From Heterostelium multicystogenum (taxonomy: Eukaryota; Evosea; Eumycetozoa; Acytosteliales; Acytosteliaceae), in contig RCNN01000021.1 in the NCBI GenBank assembly GCA_003667245.1, positions 1 through 64,000 of the forward strand: a stretch of 64,000 bases of DNA, in the 5' to 3' direction. The notes below the pieces were generated by a model that ran no database searches, was not told the DNA's origin, and saw only the letters and a list, made by a program, of their open reading frames with translations. Positions 49,543-61,474 of the stretch are shown in pieces; position 1 is the stretch's first letter; each line of letters starts with the position of its first letter. Position numbers and translations under genes: made by a program.

Positions 49543-52500
49543 AGTACGCGGAGCTGCACTGCCTGTCCAACTTCAGTTTCCAGCGGGGCGCCTCCAGTGC
49601 CCGCGAGCTGTTTGAACGGGCCAGGCAGCAGGGTTACGAGGCGCTGGCCATCACCGATGAATGCACCTTGTCGGGCATCGTCCGAGCCTGGCAGGCGGCC
49701 AAGGAAGTCGGGTTGCCGCTGATTATCGGCAGCGAGATGCGCCTGGAAAACGGCCCCAAGCTGGTGCTGCTGGTGGAGAACCTGGAAGGCTATCAACACC
49801 TGTGCCGGCTGATCACCATCGCCCGTCGCCGTGCGGAAAAAGGTCACTACCGGTTGCTGCAGGAAGACTTCACCGCGGTACACGGCTTGCTCGCGTTATG
49901 GATGGTCGAAGACACCGATACCCAGGCCCATATCCAATGGCTGCGCAGCACCTTCACCGATCGCCTGTGGCTGGCGGTGGAACTGCATTGCGGCCAGAAC
50001 GATGCCCGTCACCTTGAGCAACGCCTGAACCTGGCCGCCAGCCTGCACCTGCCGGCGGTGGCCTGCGGCGATGTGCATATGCATGTGCGCGGTCGCCGTG
50101 CGTTGCAAGACACCATGACCGCAATCCGTCACCACGTCCCGGTGGCCGAAGCCGGCGCGCGCCTGCATCCCAATGGTGAACGGCACTTGCGCAGCCTCGA
50201 TGCATTGGCCGCGCTGTACCCGGCGCACTTGCTGGAAGAGTCCCTGAACATTGCCCGGCGTTGCACCTTTGACCTCGGCCAATTGCGCTATCAATACCCC
50301 AGGGAGTTGGTACCTGAAGGCCAGGATGCAAAATCCTGGTTACGCACCTTGACCGAGCAAGGCATCGCCCAGCGTTGGGCCGAAAGGGTCGACGCCAAGA
50401 CCCTCCAGCAGATCAATAACGAACTGGAACTGATCAGCGACCTCGGCTACGAAAGCTACTTCCTCACCGTACACGACATTGTGCGCTTCGCCCGCAGCCG
50501 TTTCGATCCTGTGCCAGGGCCGCGGCTCGGCGGCCAACTCGGCGGTGTGTTTTTGCCCTGGGCATCACCGAGATCAACCCGAGCCTGATGAACATGTTGT
50601 TCGAGCGCTTCCTGTCTCGCGAACGCAACGAGCCGCCGGACATCGACGTGGACTTCGAGCACGAACGCCGTGAGGAAGTGCTGCAATACGTCTTCCAGCG
50701 CTACGGGCGCACCCGCGCCGCGTTGACGGCGGTGGTCAGCAGCTACCACGGCGCCGGCGCGGTGCGCGACGTGGCCAAGGCCCTCGGGTTGCCGCCGGAT
50801 CAGGTCAACGCCCTGGCCGACTGTTGTGGGCGCTGGAGCGACGAAGCACCGCCCCTGGAACGCCTGCGCGAAGGTGGTTTCGACCCAGACAGCCCGGTGC
50901 TGCGCCGGGTGCTCACACTCACTCAGCAACTGATCGGCTTCCCCGGCACCTGTCCCAGCACCCCGGCGGCTTCGTGATTTCCGAACACCCGCTGGACACC
51001 CTGGTGCCGGTGGAAAAATGCCGCCATGGCCGAGCGCACCATCATCCAGTGGGACAAGGACGACCTCGACGCCGTGGGCCTGCTCAAGGTGGACATCCTC
51101 GCGCTGGGCATGCTCAGTGCGATTCGCCGCTGCTTCGACCTGCTGCGCCGCCATCGCAACCGGGACCTGAGCCTGGCTTCGGTGCCCAAGGAAGATGCGG
51201 CAACCTACGCGATGATCAGCAAGGCCGACACTATCGGCGTGTTCCAGATTGAGTCGCGGGCGCAGATGTCGATGTTGCCCCGCCTGCGACCGGAAAAATT
51301 CTACGACCTGGTCATTGAGGTCGCCATCGTGCGGCCGGGGCCCATCCAGGGTGGCATGGTGCATCCGTACCTGCGGCGGCGGAACAAGGAGGAAGAAACC
51401 ACCTACCCATCGCCGGAACTCAAGTCCGTACTGGAACGAACCCTGGGCATCCCGCTGTTCCAGGAACAGGTCATGCAGATCGCCATGGTCGCCGCCGATT
51501 ACACCCCCGGCGAAGCCGACCAACTGCGCCGTTCCATGGCCGCCTGGAAACGCCACGGCGGCCTCGAACCCCATCAGCAACGCCTGCGCACCGGCATGCT
51601 GAAAAACGGCTACAGCGAAGCCTTCGCCGCGCAGATCTTCGAGCAGATCAAGGGCTTTGGCAGCTACGGTTTTCCCGAGTCCCATGCCGCCAGTTTCGCC
51701 TTGCTGACCTATGCCAGTTTGCTGGCTCAAATGCCATGAACCGGCAGCGTTTGCCTGCGCCTGATCAACAGCTGGCCCATGGGCTTCTACAGCCCGGACC
51801 AGATCCTGCAGGACGCCCGTCGCCATCATTTGCAGATCCGCCCGGTGGATGTGCAGGCCAGTGACTGGGATTGCAGCCTTGAGCCGATCGAAGGCCAGCA
51901 ACCGGCGATTCGCATGGGCTTGCGCATGATCTCCGGGTTTCGCGAAGAGGACGGCCGGCGTATCGAAACGGCGCGCCAGGCCCGGGCGTTTTTTGATATT
52001 GCCGACTTGGGCGAGCGTGCCCAATTGGACACTCGCGCCCAGGAATTGCTGGCGGATGCCGGTTGCCTTGCGCGGCCTGGCCGGGCATCGGCACCGGGCG
52101 CGTTGGGAGGTGGCCGGGGTGCAGAAACAACTGGGCCTGTTTGCCGGTATCGCCAGCCCGGAAGAGGCGGTGGTGGAGCTGCCGCAACCGACAGTCGGCG
52201 AAGATTTGTATGCCGACTACGCCAGCGTCGGCACCACCCTGGGCCCACACCCGTTGGCGCTGTTGCGCGATGAACTGCGCCGCGCGGCGTTGCCGCAGTT
52301 CCAGGGAATTGCTGCAGGTTGAGCATGGCCGCAACGTCAGCGTCGCCGGCCTGGTCACCGGTCGACAACGCCCGGGCACGGCCAGCGGCGTTACCTTCGT
52401 CACCCTGGAAGATGAGTTCGGCAATATCAATGTGGTGGTCTGGCGCGATTTTGGCCGAGCGCCAACGCCAGGCGCTGGTGGGCTCGCGGTTGCTCAAGGT

Positions 52501-52612
52501 GGATGGCCGCTGGGAGGCGGTGGGCGAGGTTCGGCACCTGATCGCCGGGCGCTTGACCGACCTGACCCCGTTGCTGTCGGGCATCAGTGTGCGCAGCCGG
52601 GACTTTCGCTGA
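49539..52612 (+). pseudogene. dnaE2: Error-prone DNA polymerase DnaE2, frames broken
   Basis: About 1,023 codons. The PHP domain starts [28 protein letters not shown] and includes [15 protein letters not shown] and [10 protein letters not shown]. The polymerase core holds [35 protein letters not shown] (catalytic aspartates), [28 protein letters not shown] and an OB fold ([39 protein letters not shown]). It ends [11 protein letters not shown]. Shifts lie at about 50505, 50560, 50950, 51018, 51735, 52065, 52310 and 52450. It is the C-family polymerase of SOS mutagenesis, recruited by ImuB. Confidence 0.92.
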
Positions 52613-52772
52613 GCCGGCCCTTGCTCCTTCCTGCCGGCATAAGCAATATGCGATGAAACCAACCGCCACTGCCGGGCTCAAAGTTTTCATCGCCGCCCAC
52701 CTTTTATCTTTTGCAGAGCCGACCGATGCAGTTTTTATCAATACCCACGGCTGTGAGGGTTGGGCTGGGGAA

Positions 52773-54424
52773 ATGGCCAGAGGATTCGTGCTTTTCGATT
52801 GGTCCACCACCGACCTCGGCCCGATGAGTGCCTGGCCCTCCAGCCTGACCAGCGCCGTGCAGATGATGCTGGCATCGCCCATGCCCATGGTGATGCTGTG
52901 GGGGCACGCCGGTTACATTGATCTACAACGACAGCTATTCGGTGTTTGCCGGCGGTCGCCACCCTTATCTGCTGGGTGCGCCGGTGGAACTGGGCTGGCC
53001 GGAAGTCGCCGACTTCAACCGCAATGTGGTCGACACCTGCCTGGCCGGCGGCACCTTGTCCTACCGCAACCTGCCCCTGGAACTGTTGCGCGACGGGCCG
53101 CCCGGAAGAAGTCTGGATGGACCTGTATTACCAGCCCCGTAGCCGATGACGACCAACGACCGGCCGGGGTCCTGGCGATTGTGGTGGAGACCACCGAACA
53201 TATGATCTCCGAGCGCCTGCGCCAGGAACTCACCCACAACCTGGAGCAGCGCGTGGCCGCGGAGGTGCAGGCCCGTTCCGCCGCGGAAGAACAGTTGCGT
53301 CAATCACAGAAGCTGGAAGCCATCGGCGGCCTGACCGGCGGCGTGGCCCATGACTTCAACAACCTGCTGCAAGTGGTCGCCGGCAACCTGCACCTGCTGG
53401 CCCGGCATGAGCCGGACAACCCCCAGGTGCAGCGCCGGGTCAGCGCCGCTATCGCGGCAGTGGAACGTGGGGCCAAACTGACCTCGCAACTGTTGGCCTT
53501 CGCCCGTCGCCAGCCATTGTCACCGGCGGTGTACAACCCGCTGCGCATCTATGAAGGCCTGGGTGAGCTGCTGCAGCGAGCGCTGGGAGAAACCATCCAC
53601 ATTGATGTGCAACTGCCCCAGGATCCGTGGTGCATTAACGTCGACCGCAACCAACTGGAAAACGCATGGCTCAATCCTGGCGATCAACGCCGGGATGCCA
53701 TGAAAGGCGAGGGCGTGATTCGGATCACCGGCGAAAATATTATTCTCAACCCTCCGGATTGCGCCGGTAAAAGCATCAACCCCGGTGAATACGTGCGCCT
53801 GGCCGTCGCCGACAGCGGCGCCGGCATGTCACCAACGATCCTGGCCCGTGCCTTCGAACCGTTTTTTCACCACCAAGCCGAATGGCCACGGTACCGGCCT
53901 GGGCCTGAGCATGGTGTTCGGGTTCGTGCGCCAAAGTGGCGGGCATGTTGAGGTCGAGAGCGTGGAGGGCAGCGGCACCGTGGTGCAGATGTATTTCCCG
54001 CGCAACCTGGAGAGCCGGAAAACCACGATGCGCCCGTCGAGCTCACACAACCCACCGGCGGCCATGAGACGATCCTGGTGGTTGAGGACAACGAAGGCGT
54101 ACGCGCGGCCGCGGTGGAATTGCTCGAACAATCCGGCTACACCGTGCTCACCGCCGAAGACGGCGACCGGGCCATGCTGATGCTCCAGGCCGGCCTGCAA
54201 CCGGACCTGATTTTTACCGACGTCGTAATGCCGGGCGTGTCAAAAGTACCGACCTGGCAAGTGGGCGCGAGAGCGCAAGTGCCGGCGATAGCGGTTGCTG
54301 TTTACCTCCGGGCATACCCGCGACATTCTTTCCAGCAACCCACCTGCTGGGCAACGACATTCACCTGCTGAGCAAACCCTATGGCCCGGATGACTTGGCC
54401 GCAACGGGTGCGCTCCGGTACTGA
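52773..54424 (+). pseudogene. Hybrid sensor histidine kinase with PAS-like input and receiver domain, frames broken
   Basis: The input domain (FDWSTTDLGPMSAWPSSLTSAVQMMLASPMPMVMLWG ... MIYNDSYSVFAGGRHPYLLGAP) resembles the PAS of many Pseudomonas blue-light or unknown sensors. A coiled coil (SERLRQELTHNLEQRVAAEVQARSAAEEQLRQSQKLEAIGGLTGGVAHDFNN) carries the HisKA phospho-His, followed by HATPase motifs ([32 protein letters not shown]) and a receiver ([39 protein letters not shown]). About 550 codons. I start at 52773 (MARGFVLFDW) after TGGGGAA; an earlier start at 52656 is possible. The signal is unknown and the kinase is soluble, with no membrane segment. Confidence 0.8.
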
Positions 54425-54475
54425 CCTCCCGAATGATGTGACGAATGAAGATCCAGCCAGCAACACCAAACCACT

Positions 54476-54565
54476 GTGGGAGCCGGGCTTGCCCGCGATG
54501 GCGGAGTGTCAGGCACCCCATCCGGTAACTGGCACACCGTCATCGCGGGCAAGCCCGGCTCCCAC
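54476..54565. repeat. REPIN (GTGGGAGCCGGGCTTGCCCGCGAT type)
   Basis: GTGGGAGCCGGGCTTGCCCGCGAT at 54476-54499 with the perfect reverse complement at 54542-54565. A third sequence group in this window. Confidence 0.92.
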
Positions 54566-54606
54566 AGTTGATCTTCACTGCCTTGAACACACCAATAAGG
54601 TTACCC

Positions 54607-57147
54607 ATGGGACTTCCCAGCGCAACCTGCCACCAGACACCTCACTCACCACCCAACGCCCTGGCTTCGTGCGGGTACGAGGTGCCCGGGAACACAACCT
54701 GCGCAACGTCGACGTGGACATCCCCGCGACGCCCTGGTGGTGTTCACCGGCGTGTCAGGCTCCGGCAAGTCCTCGCTGGCATTCTCCACCGTCTACGCCG
54801 AAGCTCAGCGCCGCTACTTCGAATCCGTGGCGCCCTACGCCCGCCGCCTGATCGAACCAGGTCGGCGTACCGGACGTCGACGCCATCGAAGGCCTGCCGC
54901 CCGCCGTGGCCCCTGCAACAAAGCGCGGTACACCCAGCACACCGTTCATCAGTGGGCAGCGTCACCACCTTGTCCAGCCTGATCCGCATGCTCCTACTCC
55001 CGCGCCGGCAGTTACCCGGCGGGGCAACCGATGCTGTACGCGAGACTTTTCCCCAACCTGCCCCAGGGCGCCTGCCCGCAATGCCACGGCCTGGGCGCGT
55101 GTACGAAGTGGGAAGCCCTGATGGTGCCCGATCCTTCCCTCACCATCCGCCAACGCGCCGTGGCGTCCTGGCCACTCGCATGGCAAGGCCAGAACCAGCG
55201 CGACATCCTCGTCACCCTGGGCTACGACGTTGACATCCCGTGGCGCGACCTGCCGAAAAAGCAGCAGCGGACTGGATCCTCTTCACCGAGAAACCCCCAC
55301 CGTCCGGTGTATGCCGGCTTCACACCCGCCCAAACCCGCGACGCCCTCAAACGCAAACTCGAACCCAGCTACCAGGGCACCTTCACCGGCGCCCGGCGCT
55401 ACATCCTGCACACCTTCACCCACTCCAAAGCGCCCTGATGAAAAAGCGCGTGTCGCAGTTCATGCAAGGCAGCCCGTGCCCGCTGTGCGAAGGCAAACGC
55501 CTGAACAAGGCCGCGCTGTCGGTGAAATTTGCCGGCGTGGACATTGGCGAACTGTCGCAAATGTCTCTGCTGCAACTCGCCGAACTGCTGCGACCGGTGG
55601 CCGAAGGGCAGGGCGATAAAAAGCTCTCCGTGGAAAAACGCCTGGCGCCCAACGCATCGCCCAGGACCTGCGTCGAACGCGTCAGCACCCTGACCGACCT
55701 CGGCCTGGGCTACCTGGCCCTGGAACGCAGCACACCGACCCTGTCTCCGGCGAAACTGCAACGCCTGCGCCTGGCCACCCAACTGGGCTCGCAACTGTTT
55801 CGGCGTGATCTACGTGCTCGACGAACCTTCCGCCGGCCTGCATCCCGCTGACGGCGAAGCCCTGTTCGCCGCCCTCGACCGCCTGAAGGCCGCCGGCAAC
55901 TCACTGTTTTCGTGGTGGAACACGACCTTGAAGACCATGGCGCCGGGCCGACTGGCTGATCGACGGTCGGCCCGGCTGCCGGTGAACACGGCGGCCAGGT
56001 CCTGTACAGCGGCCCACCGCCGCCCTGGCGCAGGTCGAAGCCTCGGCAAACCCGCGAATACTGTTCGCCGAAAAAACGCCGGTCAGCCAAACCACCGCGC
56101 CAACCCACCGGCTGGCTGAGCCTGGAGAGGCGTTCACGCGAACAACCTCAACGACCTCAGCGTGGACTTTCCCTGGGCTGCTTCACCGCCGTCACCGGCA
56201 TTTCCGGCTCGGGCAAATCCAGCCTCGTCAGCCAGGCGCTGTTGGGAACTGGTAGGCGCAGGCCTGGGCCGCGTGGTGAAGCCGAAGACGAACCAGCCTC
56301 GAAGACGACGCCCGCAAACCAGCGGCGGCCGTATCAGCGGCGGCCTGGAAACACATCCGCCGCCTGGTCCAGGTGGACCAGAAACCCATTGGCCGCACAC
56401 GCGCTCCAACCTCGCGACCTACACCGGCCTGTTCGACAACGTACGCAAACTGTTCGCCGCCACACCCGCGGCGAAAGCGCGCATTTCGACGCCGGGCAAT
56501 TTTTCTTTCAAACGTCGCCAAAGGCCGCTGCCCGAACTGCGAAGGCGAGGGGTTTGTCAGCGTTGAATTGCTGTTCATCTGCCCCAGCGTGTACGCGCCA
56601 TGCCCGACGTGCCACGGGGCGCGGTACAAACCGCGAAACGTTTAGCAATCAAGTGGAAGGGCTGACCCATCGCCCAGGTGCTGGGGGCTGACGGTTGAAC
56701 AGGCGGTAGAGGTTATTTGCCGAAGAGCCGGGTGTGCTGCGCTCGCTGCAAGTGCTGCGGGATATTGGCTTGGGTTATTTGCGCCTTGGCCAGCCCGGCG
56801 ACCGAGTTGTCAGGCGGGGAGGCGCAGCGCATCAAGCTGGCGACCGAGCTGCAACGCAATGCGCGAGGGGGCAACGTTGTATGTGCTGGATGAGCCGACG
56901 ACCGGGTTTGCATCCGCGGGATGTGGACCGGTTGTTGAGCCAGTTGAATCACCTGGTAGAGGCGGGGCACAACGGTGATTGTGGTGGAGCATGAAATGCG
57001 CGTGGTGGCCCAGAGTGATTTGGGTGATTGATATTGGCCGGGGGCTGGGGACAGAGGCGGGAAGGTGGTGGTGAGTGCACGCCGCAGAAGGTGGCGAAGA
57101 GCAAGAGGCAGCCGGACGGCGCCGTTTTTGGGGCGCGAGTTGGCTGA
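54607..57147 (+). pseudogene. UvrA-like excinuclease ATPase (UvrA2-type paralogue), frames broken
   Basis: About 845 codons, shorter than canonical UvrA (~940), as for UvrA2-type proteins that lack the UvrB-interaction region. Readable motifs are [20 protein letters not shown], the first Walker [28 protein letters not shown], zinc cysteines CPQCHGLG, MKKRVSQFMQGSPCPLCEGKRLN, YVLDEPSAGLHPAD, the second Walker [29 protein letters not shown] and LYVLDEPTTGLHPRDVDRLL. The start at 54607 has AAGG upstream but the first codons are in another frame. Probably more than fifteen shifts. Role: DNA damage recognition or export-like ABC function; not certain. Confidence 0.82.
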
Positions 57148-57269
57148 GTTTTGCTCGACGTGCGCCAGGTTCGCCGGCAGCTTCGTGATTGCCCGAGCGT
57201 TCGGTAGACTGCCCCGATTTTTTCTGATTTCCCCATCTTGTGAATAAATGGCCCTATGAGATACGTCGA

Positions 57270-57294
57270 AAATGGATCTTTTATCGATCCATTT
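57270..57294. terminator. Hairpin downstream of the uvrA-like gene, possible terminator
   Basis: AAATGGATC, loop TTTTATC, GATCCATTT: a perfect 9-bp stem followed by CTCTTCTTATAG. The stem is AT-rich and the T-tract imperfect. The surrounding 57148-57435 holds no other feature I can support. Confidence 0.45.
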
Positions 57295-57435
57295 CTCTTC
57301 TTATAGTCGACCAACGCCCCAGCAATTAAACAGCGGTCATTAGTTCTGCTGTGGGGTTAGGTTTCTTCATTTGCGGAAGTTTGATATGAATTATAAAAAC
57401 CGGCTCTATCGGTATCGGGGTGGTCTGCCCTTTTA

Positions 57436-57651
57436 GTGCTGTCAGTTCTGCGTTTGTCCACTAAACCTACCCCCAACCCGGGAAGAGTTTGTAAAGTATC
57501 CATCCTTCCGGCAGAAGTGGTTTCACGATATGCGACGCTCGCAGCAACTGCCGAGCTCAATGATGAAGGCTGCAAGCATTTACGCGAATGGCAGGCGGCC
57601 ACCAAATTTCCCGTACTGGACAATTTGATGAATCAAAACCTGGGTAAATAG
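57436..57651 (+). CDS. Hypothetical protein, doubtful
   Basis: 71 codons from a GTG (MLSVLRLSTKPTPNPGRV) to LMNQNLGK. The second half (ATAELNDEGCKHLREWQAATKFPVLDNL) looks protein-like. A short ATG frame (MNYKNRLYRYRGGLPF) lies just upstream at 57386, so this may be part of one small broken gene. No family recognised; no good ribosome site for the GTG. Confidence 0.25.
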   Translation: MLSVLRLSTKPTPNPGRVCKVSILPAEVVSRYATLAATAELNDEGCKHLREWQAATKFPVLDNLMNQNLGK

Positions 57652-57719
57652 CTGGCGGCCATATGACTTTTTCAGTTGGCTGGAGCATCCAGCTGAAATC
57701 CGGAAGTCATCATCGCCCC

Positions 57720-58472
57720 CTACCTGCGCCCCTCAATGCTGCGTACCAACGCCCCAAAAGCTCACCCTGCGGCATCTTGCTCAAGGGAATATTCGCCTTC
57801 TCGCAACCACTCCCGATCCGCCTCTGGGTGCGGGCCCGCTCAGCACCACTACCCCGTTTTCATAGGTGTAACGTGCTGCCGCCACATCACCATTCCCGGT
57901 AGGTCGCAATGGTTGAAGAAGGCGAGGTTCGCGTCAGGCCTGGGGAAGTAAGGCCCATCCTGATAAAAGACGCTATGCGTTTTTCCCATCCCACAACAAC
58001 CTGCACCGCGCGTCTGCAATGCCCGCGACCTCAAACCCAGGCCTGCCCGCCTCTGAATCAAGGTCGTAGGGTAATCAGGCCAAAGTTGCTGTCGTCGGCC
58101 AGATAAGCACCCATACAAAGCCCCAGGTAGCGCCCACCTGGCGACAAAGTCACGAATGGCCTGCACCCGCGCATACCCCCAAACTATCAAGCGCCGCAGG
58201 GATGTCCTGACCGCCCACCCGGTTGAACGTAGAGGTCATAACGAGCGAGGCTTTGCGGCTGAGATCGATCGATTCATCGGCACCTACAAAGTCAATCTGC
58301 GCATTCGGGCGGACGCGCAGCAGGGCTGTTTGACATTCTCTGAACATCCCTCGCAGCCCGCCGGGCCTCGGTAGATAGCGAACATGGGCGATGGGTTCGC
58401 GGCGTGCACTGAGGAAGGAAGCAGTGTGAAAAACGCAAAAAGCGTCGCGGCGCATGGGCGTGCAGATTTCAT
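57720..58472 (-). pseudogene. Exported BPL-N-domain-like (glutamine-amidotransferase fold) protein, frames broken
   Basis: MKSARPCAATLFAFFTLLPSSVHA is a signal peptide, followed by ANPSPMFAIYRGPAGCEGCSENVK. In other frames continue VRPNAQIDFVGADESIDLS, VGGQDIPAALDSLG, IRDFVA-GGRYLGLCMGAYLA (a nucleophile-elbow-like cysteine), YQDGPYFPRPDANLAFFNHCDLPGMVMWR and a C-terminal HPEADREWLREGEYSLEQDAAG. This is the pattern of BPL_N (biotin-protein-ligase N-terminal-like) proteins. About 250 codons, at least five shifts. Function unknown; periplasmic. It lies close to the IS21 element. Confidence 0.55.
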
Positions 58473-58889
58473 GGTTGTAGAGTCGTCTTAGAGCTGATTG
58501 GGGTCCGATCGGACTTTGTGAATTCGAAGCCCTAAAAGCCGAATAGCCAGTTGAAGGAGTTAACATTTGTAAATCGGCTAGGAAAAAATCGGGGTTGATG
58601 ATTCGTAACGACGGTTTTTTCGGTTGAAATTATGGGTTTTCCCTTTAGTGCGCATGAAATTATTTGCGGATTTCGGAGCACCGTGACCGGCCGTTTCGGT
58701 TGATCGTGACCGCTCATTTCGCTAACGCGTGACCGCTCATTTCGGTAGCAACGTGACCGATTCTCCGCCTGTTCCGAAACAGGTGGTCACGGCTTACCGA
58801 AATCGCCGGTCACGACTTAGCGAAAGCCTTCCCCTTCGTTGCGCATGACCTGATGCGCCGCCATCCTCGACCGATTTCGGGAGAGGAAG

Positions 58890-60477
58890 ATGGCGGCGCC
58901 GCGAGTAGCCATGCGAAACATCAAAGAATGTCTGCGCCTCAAGTTTTGAGGCCGGTTGGTCCCCACGAGAAGATTGCCCGTGCCTTGCAGCTGTCCAAGG
59001 GCGTGGTTAGCAAGTACGTACATCGCGGCGGCGCGGGTGGCCGGGCTGGACTGGCCGGCGCTGGTGGCCATGGACGAGGCCGCGCTGGCGGCCGCCTTGT
59101 TTGCACCGACGTCGACGAACAAGCCGCGCGGTGAGCGAGTGCTGCCCGATGTGCTGAGCATCCACCGCGAGTTGCGACGCAAGGGCGTGACCTTGCAGCT
59201 GCTGTGGGAGGAATATCTCGCCGCGCATGCGGGCCAGCCGACCTACCGCTACACCCAGTTCGTCGAGCACTACCGGCGCTACGCCCAGACGCTCAAACGT
59301 TCGATGCGTCAGCTGCACCGTGCGGGCGAGAAGCTATTCATCGACTATGCCGGGCCGACGCTTGCCGGTGGTCGACCCGGCCACCGGCGAAGTGCGCCGG
59401 GCGCACATCTTCGTCGCCGCCCTGGGCGCCTCGAATTACACCTATGCCTGCGCGACGCCAGGCGAAACCCAGGTGGACTGGCTGACCTCGCTGGGCCAGG
59501 CTCTGACCTACTTTGGCGGCGTGCCGGAAATGGTTGTGCCGGACAATCCGCGCGCCCTGGTCGCCCAGCCGGATCGCTACGAGCCGGGCCTGAACCGGGC
59601 CACGCTGGAGTGCGCGCGTCATTACCAGACGGTGATCCTGCCGGCACGGCCACGCAAGCCTCAGGACAAGGCCAAGGCCGAGGTGGCGGTGCAGGTGGTC
59701 GAGCGCTGGATCATGGCGCGGCTGCGCCATCGGCAGTTCTTCAGCCTGCATGCGCTTAACCAGGCCATCGCCGAGCTGCTGGAGGATCTGAATCGGCGCC
59801 CGTTCAAGCGGCTCGATGGCTGCCGGCGCGACTGGTTCGAGCGTCTGGATCGCCCGGCCTTGCGAGCGCTGCCGGTGCATCCCTACGAGGTCGCCACCTT
59901 CAAGCGCTGCAAGGTCAGCATCGACTACCACATCGAGGTCAATGGCAGCTTCTACAGCGTGCCCTCCGCCCTGGCCCGGCAGAACGTGGACGTGCGACTG
60001 ACGGCACACACCCTGGAAGTGCTGCATGGCAACCGCGCGGGTGGCCAGCCACCTGCTGCTGGGGCGACGCGGCGCTTACAGTACCCAGCGCGCGAACACA
60101 TGCCCGCAGCGCACCAGGCGCATCGTGAGTGGACGCCGCAACGCCTGCTCGACTGGGGCGAGCGGATCGGCCCCTACACGCGCCAACTGATCGATCAACC
60201 AACTGACCCAAGCCGCACCCGGAGATGGGCTACCGCCGGCCTGCCTCGGCCTGCTCTCGCTGGCCCGGCGCTATGGCAATGCACGCCTGGAAGCCGCTGC
60301 CGAACGTGCCGTACACCTGCGCGCCTTCACACCGCAGCGTGCGCAACCTGCTCCAGCAAGGCCTGGATCAACACAGCCGCTGCCCCAGCGTGCCGCCGAA
60401 ACGACCTTACCCGGCGACCACGAGAACGTCCGTGGCGCCGACTACTACCAACCCCCGCAACAGGAGCTGTTCGATGA
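58890..60477 (+). pseudogene. istA: IS21 transposase IstA, frames broken
   Basis: The start MAAPRVAMRNIKECLRLKFEAGWSHEKIARALQLSKGVVSKYV (helix-turn-helix) follows GAGAGGAAG. The integrase core has [55 protein letters not shown] and the Glu region [20 protein letters not shown], then [15 protein letters not shown]. About 530 codons. Shifts occur at about 58950, 58965, 59035, 59360, 60037 and 60210. The 3' end overlaps the istB start at ATGATG; the precise stop is uncertain because of a late shift. Confidence 0.88.
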
Positions 60478-61223
60478 TGCCGCAACACACCCTGAATCAA
60501 CTGCACCAGCTACGCCTGGACGGCATGGCCCGCGCCCTGGAAGAGCAATGGACGCTGCCGGCCAGCCACAGCCTGAGCTTCGATGAACGCCTCGGCCTAC
60601 TGCTCGACCGCGAACTGGCCTGGCGTGACAACCAGCGCCTGGTACGGCTGCGCAAGAAGGCCAAGCTCAAGTACGCCAACGCCTGCCTGGAAGATCTCGA
60701 CCGCCGCTCCGGACGCGCCCTGGACGAGCGTCTGATCGCCACCCTGGCCAGTGGCGACTGGATCCGCCAGCAGCACAACCTGCTGCTGACCGGCCCGACC
60801 GGTGCCGGCAAAACCTGGCTGGCCTGCGCCCTGGGCAACCAGGCCTGCCGCCAGGGCTATAGCACCCTGTACCTGCGCACCCCGCGCCTGCTGGAACAAC
60901 TGCGCATCGCTCATGGCGACGGCAGCTTCGGCCGTACCCTGCAACAGCTGGCAAAGGTCGACGTCCTGGTGCTGGACGACTGGGCGCTAGCCCCGCTGGA
61001 GGAAGGAGCCCGGCATGACCTGCTGGAGGTGATCGACGACCGCGCTGGCAGCCGCTCCACCATCCTGACGAGCCAACTGCCCATCGAGCACTGGCACGGC
61101 TGGATCAACGACCCGACCCTGGCCGATGCCATCCTCGACCGCCTGGTGCACAACGCCTACCGACTGACGATGAAAGGCGAGTCGCTGCGCCGAAAAAAAG
61201 CCGAGGAACAAGCCGCATCGTGA
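60474..61223 (+). CDS. istB: IS21 helper ATPase IstB
   Basis: 249 residues, intact. AAA+ protein with Walker [16 protein letters not shown], Walker [15 protein letters not shown] and sensor [43 protein letters not shown]. DnaC-like N-terminus ([19 protein letters not shown]). It selects target DNA and stimulates the IstA transposase. Confidence 0.95.
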   Translation: MMPQHTLNQLHQLRLDGMARALEEQWTLPASHSLSFDERLGLLLDRELAWRDNQRLVRLRKKAKLKYANACLEDLDRRSGRALDERLIATLASGDWIRQQHNLLLTGPTGAGKTWLACALGNQACRQGYSTLYLRTPRLLEQLRIAHGDGSFGRTLQQLAKVDVLVLDDWALAPLEEGARHDLLEVIDDRAGSRSTILTSQLPIEHWHGWINDPTLADAILDRLVHNAYRLTMKGESLRRKKAEEQAAS

Positions 61224-61474
61224 CCGATGCGATTACAATCCAGAACCCGCGCAACCGGGGTGGAAGCACCGGTCACGTATTAGCGAAACGCTCGGTCACG
61301 TTCACCGAAATCCGCAAATATCGAAGAGAACGTTTCTTCCATTTTCAATCCCGGAATTTTTCAGGCCCTTTGAGTCAGCTCTCGGCCATGCGCGAATGCT
61401 ATCGGCCAATAGCACACACTCAAGTATCGACTATGCTTGGAGCGATTCAGCCCTGTACCTGAAGGATCTAAACA

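Larger units (their letters stand above)
58661..61320 (+). mobile_element. IS21-family insertion sequence (complete)
   Basis: Terminal inverted repeats TATTTGCGGATTTCGG (58661-58676) and CCGAAATCCGCAAATA (61305-61320). Subterminal repeats of the type CGTGACCG(C/A)TCATTTCG occur several times at the left (58681-58760) and as CGGTCACGTATTAGCG and CGGTCACGTTCACCG at the right, the multiple IstA binding repeats of IS21. It holds istA and istB with overlapping ends. The ends may be 3-4 bases shorter (TG...CA). No clear target duplication. Confidence 0.9.

Noticed and set aside
48078..50588. ImuB-DnaE2 fusion protein
   Set aside because: Explained by one extra A before the imuB stop; both parts have the normal start, length and overlapping stop/start arrangement.
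50456..52024. 522-residue minus-strand ORF over dnaE2
   Set aside because: Antisense shadow; DnaE2 motifs are continuous on the plus strand once single-base shifts are allowed.
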